Program-made: the position numbers and the translations under genes
In this document: one piece after another, positions 49,606-62,572 of the stretch
Layout of the letters: the number at the start of each line of letters is the position of its first letter
Position numbering within the stretch: the first letter of the stretch is position 1
Assembly: GCA_037893225.1 (NCBI GenBank)
Contig: JAZGUH010000116.1
Coordinates: 620,001-684,000 of the forward strand
DNA from: Hippasteria phrygiana
Taxonomy: Eukaryota; Echinodermata; Asteroidea; Valvatida; Goniasteridae
Reading direction: 5' to 3'
Length of the DNA: 64,000 nucleotides
Notes under the pieces: generated by a model
The model's input: only the letters and a program-made list of their open reading frames with translations
The model's database searches: none
What the model was told of the DNA's origin: nothing

Positions 49606-52600
49606 ATGAAATATCAACCAAATTCAGTAATTTTGACATGTATGGATAGCTTAGACCTGGCGCTACATGTTGCAATTATCGGCGGCTTCTTAGAGTTAAC
49701 ACTTGTGGAGAAAATTCAAACCTCGCAATGTTTATTTTCTTTCCGGCCAACATCTGTGTACATATAACCGTCTATTTATTGCTCGATGCATGTCAAATTC
49801 CCTCGGGTATGGACTTGCTTTATCCATTCATAATTGCATGAAATATCAACCAACTGCAGTAATTTTGACATGTATGGATAGCTTAGATCTGGCGCTACAT
49901 GTTGCAGTCATCGGCGGCTTCCTAGAGTTAAAACTTGTGGAGAAAATTCAAACCTCGCAATGTTTATTTTCTTTCCGGCCAACATCTGTGTGCATATTAC
50001 CTTGTATTTATTGCTCCATGCCTGTCAAATTCCCTTGGGTATGACTTGCTTTACTCATTCATAATTGCATGAAATATCAACCAAATACAGTAATGTTGAC
50101 ATGTATGGATAGCTTAGATCTGGCGCTACATGTTGCAATCATCGGCGGCTTCCTAGAGTTAAAACTTGTGGAGAAAATTCAAACCTCGCAATGTTTATTT
50201 TCTTTCCGGCCAACATCTGTGTACATGTTACCGTCTATTTATTGCTCCATGCCTGTCAAATTCCCAAGGGTATGACTTGCTTTACTCATTCATAATTGCA
50301 TGAAATATCAACCAAATTCAGTAATTTTGACATGTATGGATAGCTTAGACCTGGCGCTACATGTTGCAATTATCGGCGGCTTCTTAGAGTTAACACTTGT
50401 GGAGAAAATTCAAACCTCGCAATGTTTATTTTCTTTCCGGCCAACATCTGTGTACATATAACCGTCTATTTATTGCTCCATGCATGTCAAATTCCCTGGG
50501 GTATGGACTAGCTTTACTCATTCATAATTGCATGAAATATCAACCAAATTCAGTAATTTTGACATGTATGGATAGCTTAGATCTGGCGCTACATGTTGCA
50601 ATCATCGGCGGCTTCCTAGAGTTAACACTTGTGGAGAAAATTCAAACCTCGCAATGTTTATTTTCTTTCCGGCCAACATCTGTGTGCATATTACCTTCTA
50701 TTTATTGCTCCATGCCTGTCAAATTCCCTAGGGTATGACTTGCTTTACTCATTCATAATTGCATGAAATATCAACCAAATACAGTAATTTTGACATGTAT
50801 GGATAGCTTAGATCTGGCGCTACATGTTGCAATCATCGGCGGCTTCCTAGAGTTAAAACTTGTGGAGAAAATTCAAACCTCGCTATGTTTATTTTCTTTC
50901 CGGCCAACATCTGTGTACATGTTACCGTCTATTTATTGCTCCATGCCTGTCAAATTCCCTGGGGTATGGACTAGCTTTACTCATTCATAATTGCATGAAA
51001 TATCAACCAAATGCAGTAATTTTGACATGTATGGATAGCTTAGATCTGGCGCTACATGTTGCAATTATCGGCGGCTTCTCAGAGTTAACACTTGTGGAGA
51101 AAATTCAAACCTCGCAATGTTTATTTTCTTTCCGGCCAACATCTGTGTACATATAACCGTCTATTTATTGCTCCATGCATGTCAAATTCCCTAGGGTATG
51201 GACTTGCTTTATTCATTCATAATTGCATGGAATATCAACCAAATGCAGTAATTTTGACATGTATGGATAGCTTAGATCTGGCGCTACATGTTGCAATCAT
51301 CGGCGGCTTCCTAGAGTTAAAACTTGTGGAGAAAATTCAAACCTCGCAATGTTTATTTTCTTTCCGGCCAACATCTGTGTACATGTTACCGTCTATTTAT
51401 TGCTCCATGCATGTCAAATTCCCTGGGGTATGGACTTGCTTTATTCATTCATAATTGCATGAAATATCAACCAAATGCAGTAATTTTGACATGTATGGAT
51501 AGCTTAGATCTGGCGCTACATGTTGCAGTCATCGGCGGCTTCCTAGAGTTAAAACTTGTGGAGAAAATTCAAACCTCGCAATGTTTATTTTCTTTCCGGC
51601 CAACATCTGTGTGCATATTACCTTGTATTTATTGCTCCATGCCTGTCAAATTCCCTTGGGTATGACTTGCTTTACTCATTCATAATTGCATGAAATATCA
51701 ACCAAATACAGTAATTTTGACATGTATGGATAGCTTAGATCTGGCGCTACATGTTGCAATCATCGGCGGCTTCCTAGAGTTAAAACTTGTGGAGAAAATT
51801 CAAACCTCGCAATGTTTATTTTCTTTCCGGCCAACATCTGTGTACATGTTACCGTCTATTTATTGCTCCATGCCTGTCAAATTCCCAAGGGTATGACTTG
51901 CTTTACTCATTCATAATTGCATGAAATATCAACCAAATTCAGTAATTTTGACATGTATGGATAGCTTAGACCTGGCGCTACATGTTGCAATTATCGGCGG
52001 CTTCTTAGAGTTAACACTTGTGGAGAAAATTCAAACCTCGCAATGTTTATTTTCTTTCCGGCCAACATCTGTGTACATATAACCGTCTATTTATTGCTCC
52101 ATGCCTGTCAAATTCCCAAGGGCATGACTTGCTTTATTCATTCATAATTGCATGAAATATCAACCAAATTCAGTAATTTTGACATGTATGGATAGCTTAG
52201 ACCTGGCGCTACATGTTGCAATTATCGGCGGCTTCTTAGAGTTAACACTTGTGGAGAAAATTCAAACCTCGCAATGTTTATTTTCTTTCCGGCCAACATC
52301 TGTGTACATATAACCGTCTATTTATTGCTCCATGCATGTCAAATTCCCTCGGGTATGGACTTGCTTTATTCATTCATAATTGCATGAAATATCAACCAAA
52401 TGCAGTAATTTTGACATGTATGGATAGCTTAGATCTGGCGCTACATGTTGCAATCATCGGCGGCTTCCTAGAGTTAAAACTTGTGGAGAAAATTCAAACC
52501 TCGCAATGTTTATTTTCTTTCCGGCCAACATCTGTGTGCATATTACCTTCTATTTATTGCTCCATGCCTGTCAAATTCCCTAGGGTATGACTTGCTTTAC

Positions 52601-52846
52601 TCATTCATAATTGCATGAAATATCAACCAAATACAGTAATTTTGACATGTATGGATAGCTTAGATCTGGCGCTACATGTTGCAATCATCGGCGGCTTCCT
52701 AGAGTTAAAACTTGTGGAGAAAATTCAAACCTCGCAATGTTTATTTTCTTTCCGGCCAACATCTGGGTACATGTTACCGTCTATTTATTGCTCCATGCAT
52801 GTCAAATTCCCTGGGGTATGGACTAGCTTTACTCATTCATAATTGC
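49606..52846 (+). repeat. 14-mer HOR (3241 bp), one monomer longer than its left neighbour
   Basis: Same order as 46597-49605 but with an extra T-m-tg (cgctatg, ctagc) monomer at 50763-50994 between the S-gatc-c-ta and A-att units. Shared private changes are gtaatgttg (47060, 50069), ttctcagag (47754, 50995), the S-y/atgcct/aa gca hybrid (48680, 51921) and tctgggtac (49374, 52615). One base unique to this copy is gctcgatgc near 49784. Confidence 0.88.
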
Positions 52847-53078
52847 ATGAAATATCAACCAAATTCAGTAATTTTGACATGTATGGATAGCTTAGACCTG
52901 GCGCTACATGTTGCAATTATCGGCGGCTTCTTAGAGTTAACACTTGTGGAGAAAATTCAAACCTCGCAATGTTTATTTTCTTTCCGGCCAACATCTGTGT
53001 ACATATAACCGTCTATTTATTGCTCCATGCCTGTCAAATTCCCTGGGGTATGGACTTGCTTTATTCATTCATAATTGC
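52847..53078 (+). repeat. Transition monomer between HOR families
   Basis: S-y body with an atgcct and CCCTGGGG 232-bp tail. Its left part matches the start of the next expected 14-mer copy (49606). Its right part leads into the hexamer family, so the changeover between the two HOR types falls within this unit. Confidence 0.75.
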
Positions 53079-54468
53079 ATGGAATATCAACCAAATGCAG
53101 TAATTTTGACATGTATGGATAGCTTAGATCTGGCGCTACATGTTGCAATCATCGGCGGCTTCCTAGAGTTAAAACTTGTGGAGAAAATTCAAACCTCGCA
53201 ATGTTTATTGTCTTTCCGGCCAACATCTGTGTGCATATTACCTTCTATTTATTGCTCCATGCCTGTCAAATTCCCTAGGGTATGACTTGCTTTACTCATT
53301 CATAATTGCATGAAATATCAACCAAATACAGTAATTTTGACATGTATGGATAGCTTAGATCTGGCGCTACATGTTGCAATCATCGGCGGCTTCCTAGAGT
53401 TAAAACTTGTGGAGAAAATTCAAACCTCGCAATGTTTATTTTCTTTCCGGCCAACATCTGTGTACATGTTACCGTCTATGTATTGCTCCATGCATGTCAA
53501 ATTCCCTGGGGTATGGACTTGCTTTATTCATTCATAATTGCATGAAATATCAACCAAATGCAGTAATTTTGACATGTATGGATAGCTTAGATCTGGCGCT
53601 ACATGTTGCAATTATCGGCGGCTTCTTAGAGTTAACACTTGTGGAGAAAATTCAAACCTCGCAATGTTTATTTTCTTTCCGGCCAACATCTGTGTACATA
53701 TAACCGTCTATTTATTGCTCCATGCATGTCAAATTCCCTTGGGTATGGACTTGCTTTATTCATTCATAATTGCATGGAATATCAACCAAATGCAGTAATT
53801 TTGACATGTATGGATAGCTTAGATCTGGCGCTACATGTTGCAATCATCGGCGGCTTCCTAGAGTTAAAACTTGTGGAAAAAATTCAAACCTCGCAATGTT
53901 TATTTTCTTTCCGGCCAACATCTGTGTACATGTTACCGTCTATTTATTGCTCCATGCCTGTCAAATTCCCTAGGGTATGACTTGCTTTACTCATTCATAA
54001 TTGCATGAAATATCAACCGAATTCAGTAATTTTGACATGTATGGATAGCTTAGACCTGGCGCTACATGTTGCAATTATCGGCGGCTTCTTAGAGTTAACA
54101 CTTGTGGAGAAAATTCAAACCTCGCAATGTTTATTTTCTTTCCGGCCAACATCTGTGTACATATAACCGTCTATTTATTGCTCCATGCATGTCAAATTCC
54201 TTCGGGTATGGACTTGCTTTATTCATTCATAATTGCATGAAATATCAACCAACTGCAGTAATTTTGACATGTATGGATATGCTTAGATCTGGCGCTACAT
54301 GTTGCAGTCATCGGCGGCTTCCTAGAGTTAAAACTTGTGGAGAAAATTCAAACCTCGCAATGTTTATTTTCTTTCCGGCCAACATCTGTGTGCATATTAC
54401 CTTGTATTTATTGCTCCATGCCTGTCAAATTCCCTTGGGTATGACTTGCTTTACTCATTCATAATTGC
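53079..54468 (+). repeat. Hexamer HOR, copy 1 (1390 bp)
   Basis: Order: 53079 atggaat A-atc-c-ta (tttattgtc), 53310 T-m-tg (ctatgtatt), 53542 A-att-y-tt, 53774 atggaat A-m-ta (gtggaaaaa), 54005 S-y with ccttcggg (private caaccgaatt), 54237 P-g-tt with an extra T (ggatatgctt). The last two monomers carry the private pair ccttcggg plus extra T, seen only in the hexamer family. Confidence 0.9.
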
Positions 54469-57400
54469 ATGAAATATCAACCAAATACAGTAATTTTGAC
54501 ATGTATGGATAGCTTAGACCTGGCGCTATATGTTGCAATTATCGGCGGCTTCTTAGAGTTAACACTTGTGGAGAAAATTCAAACCTCGCAATGTTTATTT
54601 TCTTTCCGGCCAACATCTGTGTACATATAACCGTCTATTTATTGCTCCATGCATGTCAAATTCCCTCGGGTATGGACTTGCTTTATTCATTCATAATTGC
54701 ATGAAATATCAACCAACTGCAGTAATTTTGACATGTATGGATAGCTTAGATCTGGCGCTACATGTTGCAGTCATCGGCGGCTTCCTAGAGTTAAAACTTG
54801 TGGAGAAAATTCAAACCTCGCAATGTTTATTTTCTTTCCGGCCAACATCTGTGTACATGTTACCGTCTATTTATTGCTCCATGCCTGTCAAATTCCCAAG
54901 GGTATGACTTGCTTTACTCATTCATAATTGCATGAAATATCAACCAAATTCAGTAATTTAGACATGTATGGATAGCTTAGACCTGGCGCTACATGTTGCA
55001 ATTATCGGCGGCTTCTTAGAGTTAACACTTGTGGAGAAAATTCAAACCTCGCAATGTTTATTTTCTTTCCGGCCAACATCTGTGTACATATAACCGTCTA
55101 TTTATTGCTCCATGCATGTCAAATTCCCTAGGGTATGACTTGCTTTACTCATTCATAATTGCATGAAATATCAACCAAATACAGTAATTTTGACATGTAT
55201 GGATAGCTTAGATCTGGCGCTACATGTTGCAATCATCGGCGGCTTCCTAGAGTTAAAACTTGTGGAGAAAATTCAAACCTCGCTATGTTTATTTTCTTTC
55301 CGGCCAACATCTGTGTACATGTTACCGTCTATTTATTGCTCCATGCCTGTCAAATTCCCTGGGGTATGGACTAGCTTTACTCATTCATAATTGCATGAAA
55401 TATCAACCAAATGCAGTAATTTTGACATGTATGGATAGCTTAGATCTGGCGCTACATGTTGCAATTATCGGCGGCTTCTTAGAGTTAACACTTGTGGAGA
55501 AAATTCAAACCTCGCAATGTTTATTTTCTTTCCGGCCAACATCTGTGTACATATAACCGTCTATTTATTGCTCCATGCATGTCAAATTCCCTAGGGTATG
55601 GACTTGCTTTATTCATTCATAATTGCATGGAATATCAACCAAATGCAGTAATTTTGACATGTATGGATAGCTTAGATCTGGCGCTACATGTTGCAATCAT
55701 CGGCGGCTTCCTAGAGTTAAAACTTGTGGAGAAAATTCAAACCTCGCAATGTTTATTTTCTTTCCGGCCAACATCTGTGTACATGTTACCGTCTATTTAT
55801 TGCTCCATGCATGTCAAATTCCCTGGGGTATGGACTTGCTTTATTCATTCATAATTGCATGAAATATCAACCAAATGCAGTAATTTTGACATGTATGGAT
55901 AGCTTAGATCTGGCGCTACATGTTGCAGTCATCGGCGGCTTCCTAGAGTTAAAACTTGTGGAGAAAATTCAAACCTCGCAATGTTTATTTTCTTTCCGGC
56001 CAACATCTGTGTGCATATTACCTTGTATTTATTGCTCCATGCCTGTCAAATTCCCTTGGGTATGACTTGCTTTACTCATTCATAATTGCATGAAATATCA
56101 ACCAAATACAGTAATTTTGACATGTATGGATAGCTTAGATCTGGCGCTACATGTTGCAATCATCGGCGGCTTCCTAGAGTTAAAACTTGTGGAGAAAATT
56201 CAAACCTCGCAATGTTTATTTTCTTTCCGGCCAACATCTGTGTACATGTTACCGTCTATTTATTGCTCCATGCCTGTCAAATTCCCAAGGGTATGACTTG
56301 CTTTACTCATTCATAATTGCATGAAATATCAACCAAATTCAGTAATTTTGACATGTATGGATAGCTTAGACCTGGCGCTACATGTTGCAATTATCGGCGG
56401 CTTCTTAGAGTTAACACTTGTGGAGAAAATTCAAACCTCGCAATGTTTATTTTCTTTCCGGCCAACATCTGTGTACATGTTACCGTCTATTTATTGCTCC
56501 ATGCATGTCAAATTCCCTAGGGTATGACTTGCTTTACTCAGTCATAATTGCATGAAATATCAACCAAATACAGTAATTTTGACATGTATGGATAGCTTAG
56601 ATCTGGCGCTACATGTTGCAATAATCGGCGGCTTCCTAGAGTTAAAACTTGTGGAGAAAATTCAAACCTCGCAATGTTTATTTTCTTTCCGGCAACATCT
56701 GTGTGCATATTACCTTCTATTTATTGCTCCATGCCTGTCAAATTCCCTAGGGTATGACTTGCTTTACTCATTCATAATTGCATGAAATATCAACCAAATA
56801 CAGTAATTTTGACATGTATGGATAGCTTAGATCTGGCGCTACATGTTGCAATCATCGGCGGCTTCCTAGAGTTAAAACTTGTGGGGAAAATTCAAACCTC
56901 GCAATGTTTATTTTCTTTCCGGCCAACATCTGGGTACATGTTACCGTCTATTTATTGCTCCATGCATGTCAAATTCCCTAGGGTATGACTTGCTTTACTC
57001 AGTCATAATTGCATGAAATATCAACCAAATACAGTAATTTTGACATGTATGGATAGCTTAGATCTGGCGCTACATGTTGCAATAATCGGCGGCTTCCTAG
57101 AGTTAAAACTTGTGGAGAAAATTCAAACCTCGCAATGTTTATTTTCTTTCCGGCCAACATCTGTGTGCATATTACCTTCTATTTATTGCTCCATGCCTGT
57201 CAAATTCCCTAGGGTATGACTTGCTTTACTCATTCATAATTGCATGAAATATCAACCAAATACAGTAATTTTGACATGTATGGATAGCTTAGATCTGGCG
57301 CTACATGTTGCAATCATCGGCGGCTTCCTAGAGTTAAAACTTGTGGAGAAAATTCAAACCTCGCAATGTTTATTTTCTTTCCGGCCAACATCTGGGTACA

Positions 57401-57475
57401 TGTTACCGTCTATTTATTGCTCCATGCATGTCAAATTCCCTGGGGTATGGACTAGCTTTACTCATTCATAATTGC
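54469..57475 (+). repeat. Irregular segment between hexamer copies (13 monomers)
   Basis: Order: 54469 T start with S body y-tc (gctatatg), 54701 P start with m-aa end, 54932 S-y-ta (aatttagac), 55163 T-m-tg (cgctatg, ctagc), 55395 A-att-y-ta, 55627 atggaat A-m-tg, 55859 A-gtc-g-tt, 56090 T-m-aa, 56321 S-m-ta (actcagtc), 56552 T-c-ta (aataatc), 56782 T-m-ta (gtgggg, tctgggtac, actcagtc), 57013 T-c-ta (aataatc), 57244 T-m-tg (tctgggtac, ctagc). The stretch 55163-56320 follows the order of the 14-mer family (50763-51920). Confidence 0.85.
56321..57243 (+). repeat. Local dimer duplication with a 230-bp monomer
   Basis: Two dimers in tandem: 56321+56552 and 56782+57013. Both have actcagtcat at the end of the first monomer and gcaataatc in the second, changes not seen elsewhere. 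The monomer at 56552 has lost one C (ttccggcaacat, near 56693), making it the only 230-bp unit in the window. Confidence 0.85.
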
Positions 57476-58865
57476 ATGAAATATCAACCAAATTCAGTAA
57501 TTTTGACATGTATGGATAGCTTAGATCTGGCGCTACATGTTGCAATCATCGGCGGCTTCCTAGAGTTAAAACTTGTGGAGAAAATTCAAACCTCGCAATG
57601 TTTATTGTCTTTCCGGCCAACATCTGTGTGCATATTACCTTCTATTTATTGCTCCATGCCTGTCAAATTCCCTAGGGTATGACTTGCTTTACTCATTCAT
57701 AATTGCATGAAATATCAACCAAATACAGTAATTTTGACATGTATGGATAGCTTAGATCTGGCGCTACATGTTGCAATCATCGGCGGCTTCCTAGAGTTAA
57801 AACTTGTGGAGAAAATTCAAACCTCGCAATGTTTATTTTCTTTCCGGCCAACATCTGTGTACATGTTACCGTCTATTTATTGCTCCATGCATGTCAAATT
57901 CCCTGGGGTATGGACTTGCTTTATTCATTCATAATTGCATGAAATATCAACCAAATGCAGTAATTTTGACATGTATGGATAGCTTAGATCTGGCGCTACA
58001 TGTTGCAATTATCGGCGGCTTCTTAGAGTTAACACTTGTGGAGAAAATTCAAACCTCGCAATGTTTATTTTCTTTCCGGCCAACATCTGTGTACATATAA
58101 CCGTCTATTTATTGCTCCATGCATGTCAAATTCCCTTGGGTATGGACTTGCTTTATTCATTCATAATTGCATGGAATATCAACCAAATGCAGTAATTTTG
58201 ACATGTATGGATAGCTTAGATCTGGCGCTACATGTTGCAATCATCGGCGGCTTCCTAGAGTTAAAACTTGTGGAGAAAATTCAAACCTCGCAATGTTTAT
58301 TTTCTTTCCGGCCAACATCTGTGTGCATATTACCTTCTATTTATTGCTCCATGCCTGTCAAATTCCCTAGGGTATGACTTGCTTTACTCATTCATAATTG
58401 CATGAAATATCAACCAAATTCAGTAATTTTGACATGTATGGATAGCTTAGACCTGGCGCTACATGTTGCAATTATCGGCGGCTTCTTAGAGTTAACACTT
58501 GTGGAGAAAATTCAAACCTCGCAATGTTTATTTTCTTTCCGGCCAACATCTGTGTACATATAACCGTCTATTTATTGCTCCATGCATGTCAAATTCCTTC
58601 GGGTATGGACTTGCTTTATTCATTCATAATTGCATGAAATATCAACCAACTGCAGTAATTTTGACATGTATGGATATGCTTAGATCTGGCGCTACATGTT
58701 GCAGTCATCGGCGGCTTCCTAGAGTTAAAACTTGTGGAGAAAATTCAAACCTCGCAATGTTTATTTTCTTTCCGGCCAACATCTGTGTGCATATTACCTT
58801 GTATTTATTGCTCCATGCCTGTCAAATTCCCTAGGGTATGACTTGCTTTACTCATTCATAATTGC
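57476..58865 (+). repeat. Hexamer HOR, copy 2 (1390 bp)
   Basis: Order: 57476 S-gatc-c-ta (tttattgtc; an S start replaces the atggaat A start), 57707 T-m-tg, 57939 A-att-y-tt, 58171 atggaat A-c-ta, 58402 S-y ccttcggg, 58634 P with extra T, ending CCCTAGGG rather than CCCTTGGG. The first and last monomers are altered relative to the other copies, so this copy shows exchange at both ends. Confidence 0.87.
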
Positions 58866-59097
58866 ATGAAATATCAACCAAATACAGTAATTTTGACATG
58901 TATGGATAGCTTAGATCTGGCGCTACATGTTGCAATCATCGGCGGCTTCCTAGAGTTAAAACTTGTGGAGAAAATTCAAACCTCGCAATGTTTATTTTCT
59001 TTCCGGCCAACATCTGTGTACATATAACCGTCTATTTATTGCTCCATGCATGTCAAATTCCCTGGGGTATGGACTTGCTTTATTCATTCATAATTGC
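58866..59097 (+). repeat. Single hybrid monomer between hexamers
   Basis: T start and middle (aaatacag, gatc, gcaatcatc, taaaac) joined to a y 3' end (tacatataacc, atgcat, CCCTGGGG, 232 bp). The switch lies between offsets 97 and 154. The unit at 19510-19741 has the same construction. Confidence 0.82.
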
Positions 59098-60487
59098 ATG
59101 GAATATCAACCAAATGCAGTAATTTTGACATGTATGGATAGCTTAGATCTGGCGCTACATGTTGCAATCATCGGCGGCTTCCTAGAGTTAAAACTTGTGG
59201 AGAAAATTCAAACCTCGCAATGTTTATTGTCTTTCCGGCCAACATCTGTGTGCATATTACCTTCTATTTATTGCTCCATGCCTGTCAAATTCCCTAGGGT
59301 ATGACTTGCTTTACTCATTCATAATTGCATGAAATATCAACCAAATACAGTAATTTTGACATGTATGGATAGCTTAGATCTGGCGCTACATGTTGCAATC
59401 ATCGGCGGCTTCCTAGAGTTAAAACTTGTGGAGAAAATTCAAACCTCGCAATGTTTATTTTCTTTCCGGCCAACATCTGTGTACATGTTACCGTCTATTT
59501 ATTGCTCCATGCATGTCAAATTCCCTGGGGTATGGACTTGCTTTATTCATTCATAATTGCATGAAATATCAACCAAATGCAGTAATTTTGACATGTATGG
59601 ATAGCTTAGATCTGGCGCTACATGTTGCAATTATCGGCGGCTTCTTAGAGTTAACACTTGTGGAGAAAATTCAAACCTCGCAATGTTTATTTTCTTTCCG
59701 GCCAACATCTGTGTACATATAACCGTCTATTTATTGCTCCATGCATGTCAAATTCCCTTGGGTATGGACTTGCTTTATTCATTCATAATTGCATGGAATA
59801 TCAACCAAATGCAGTAATTTTGACATGTATGGATAGCTTAGATCTGGCGCTACATGTTGCAATCATCGGCGGCTTCCTAGAGTTAAAACTTGTGGAGACA
59901 ATTCAAACCTCGCAATGTTTATTTTCTTTCCGGCCAACATCTGTGTACATGTTACCGTCTATTTATTGCTCCATGCCTGTCAAATTCCCTAGGGTATGAC
60001 TTGCTTTACTCATTCATAATTGCATGAAATATCAACCAAATTCAGTAATTTTGACATGTATGGATAGCTTAGACCTGGCGCTACATGTTGCAATTATCGG
60101 CGGCTTCTTAGAGTTAACACTTGTGGAGAAAATTCAAACCTCGCAATGTTTATTTTCTTTCCGGCCAACATCTGTGTACATATAACCGTCTATTTATTGC
60201 TCCATGCATGTCAAATTCCTTCGGGTATGGACTTGCTTTATTCATTCATAATTGCATGAAATATCAACCAACTGCAGTAATTTTGACATGTATGGATATG
60301 CTTAGATCTGGCGCTACATGTTGCAGTCATCGGCGGCTTCCTAGAGTTAAAACTTGTGGAGAAAATTCAAACCTCGCAATGTTTATTTTCTTTCCGGCCA
60401 ACATCTGTGTGCATATTACCTTGTATTTATTGCTCCATGCCTGTCAAATTCCCTTGGGTATGACTTGCTTTACTCATTCATAATTGC
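59098..60487 (+). repeat. Hexamer HOR, copy 3 (1390 bp)
   Basis: Order: 59098 atggaat A-c-ta (tttattgtc), 59329 T-m-tg, 59561 A-att-y-tt, 59793 atggaat A-m-ta (gtggagaca), 60024 S-y ccttcggg, 60256 P with extra T. It is directly followed by copy 4, the only immediately adjacent pair. The gagaca change here sits on a different monomer background from the gagaca units at 23-34 kb. Confidence 0.9.
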
Positions 60488-61877
60488 ATGGAATATCAAC
60501 CAAATGCAGTAATTTTGACATGTATGGATAGCTTAGATCTGGCGCTACATGTTGCAATCATCGGCGGCTTCCTAGAGTTAAAACTTGTGGAGAAAATTCA
60601 AACCTCGCAATGTTTATTGTCTTTCCGGCCAACATCTGTGTGCATATTACCTTCTATTTATTGCTCCATGCCTGTCAAATTCCCTAGGGTATGACTTGCT
60701 TTACTCATTCATAATTGCATGAAATATCAACCAAATACAGTAATTTTGACATGTATGGATAGCTTAGATCTGGCGCTACATGTTGCAATCATCGGCGGCT
60801 TCCTAGAGTTAAAACTTGTGGAGAAAATTCAAACCTCGCAATGTTTATTTTCTTTCCGGCCAACATCTGTGTACATGTTACCGTCTATTTATTGCTCCAT
60901 GCATGTCAAATTCCCTGGGGTATGGACTTGCTTTATTCATTCATAATTGCATGAAATATCAACCAAATGCAGTAATTTTGACATGTATGGATAGCTTAGA
61001 TCTGGCGCTACATGTTGCAATTATCGGCGGCTTCTTAGAGTTAACACTTGTGGAGAAAATTCAAACCTCGCAATGTTTATTTTCTTTCCGGCCAACATCT
61101 GTGTACATATAACCGTCTATTTATTGCTCCATGCATGTCAAATTCCCTTGGGTATGGACTTGCTTTATTCATTCATAATTGCATGGAATATCAACCAAAT
61201 GCAGTAATTTTGACATGTATGGATAGCTTAGATCTGGCGCTACATGTTGCAATCATCGGCGGCTTCCTAGAGTTAAAACTTGTGGAGAAAATTCAAACCT
61301 CGCAATGTTTATTTTCTTTCCGGCCAACATCTGTGTACATGTTACCGTCTATTTATTGCTCCATGCCTGTCAAATTCCCTAGGGTATGACTTGCTTTACT
61401 CATTCATAATTGCATGAAATATCAACCAAATTCAGTAATTTTGACATGTATGGATAGCTTAGACCTGGCGCTACATGTTGCAATTATCGGCGGCTTCTTA
61501 GAGTTAACACTTGTGGAGAAAATTCAAACCTCGCAATGTTTATTTTCTTTCCGGCCAACATCTGTGTACATATAACCGTCTATTTATTGCTCCATGCATG
61601 TCAAATTCCTTCGGGTATGGACTTGCTTTATTCATTCATAATTGCATGAAATATCAACCAACTGCAGTAATTTTGACATGTATGGATATGCTTAGATCTG
61701 GCGCTACATGTTGCAGTCATCGGCGGCTTCCTAGAGTTAAAACTTGTGGAGAAAATTCAAACCTCGCAATGTTTATTTTCTTTCCGGCCAACATCTGTGT
61801 GCATATTACCTTGTATTTATTGCTCCATGCCTGTCAAATTCCCTTGGGTATGACTTGCTTTACTCATTCATAATTGC
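60488..61877 (+). repeat. Hexamer HOR, copy 4 (1390 bp)
   Basis: Same six monomers as 59098-60487 at 1390 bp displacement, without the gagaca change in its fourth monomer (61183). Marker dimer ccttcggg plus extra T at 61414 and 61646. Confidence 0.9.
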
Positions 61878-62572
61878 ATGAAATATCAACCAAATACAGT
61901 AATTTTGACATGTATGGATAGCTTAGATCTGGCGCTACATGTTGCAATCATCGGCGGCTTCCTAGAGTTAAAACTTGTGGAGAAAATTCAAACCTCGCAA
62001 TGTTTATTTTCTTTCCGGCCAACATCTGTGTGCATATTACCTTCTATTTATTGCTCCATGCCTGTCAAATTCCCTAGGGTATGACTTGCTTTACTCATTC
62101 ATAATTGCATGAAATATCAACCAAATACAGTAATTTTGACATGTATGGATAGCTTAGATCTGGCGCTACATGTTGCAATCATCGGCGGCTTCCTAGAGTT
62201 AAAACTTGTGGAGAAAATTCAAACCTCGCAATGTTTATTTTCTTTCCGGCCAACATCTGGGTACATGTTACCGTCTATTTATTGCTCCATGCATGTCAAA
62301 TTCCCTGGGGTATGGACTAGCTTTACTCATTCATAATTGCATGAAATATCAACCAAATTCAGTAATTTTGACATGTATGGATAGCTTAGACCTGGCGCTA
62401 CATGTTGCAATTATCGGCGGCTTCTTAGAGTTAACACTTGTGGAGAAAATTCAAACCTCGCAATGTTTATTTTCTTTCCGGCCAACATCTGTGTACATAT
62501 AACCGTCTATTTATTGCTCCATGCATGTCAAATTCCCTGGGGTATGGACTTGCTTTATTCATTCATAATTGC
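61878..62572 (+). repeat. Three-monomer linker between hexamers
   Basis: Order: 61878 T-c-ta, 62109 T-m-tg (tctgggtac, ctagc), 62341 S-y-tg. The tctgggtac and ctagc markers tie it to the monomers at 49374, 52615 and 57244, so it is a remnant of the 13/14-mer family placed between hexamer copies. Confidence 0.85.

Noticed and set aside
54102..54464. Reading frame with a different C-terminal part (also near 58499, 60121, 61511, 63596)
   Set aside because: It is only the frameshift caused by the extra T in the ggatatgctt monomer of the hexamer family, not a new protein.
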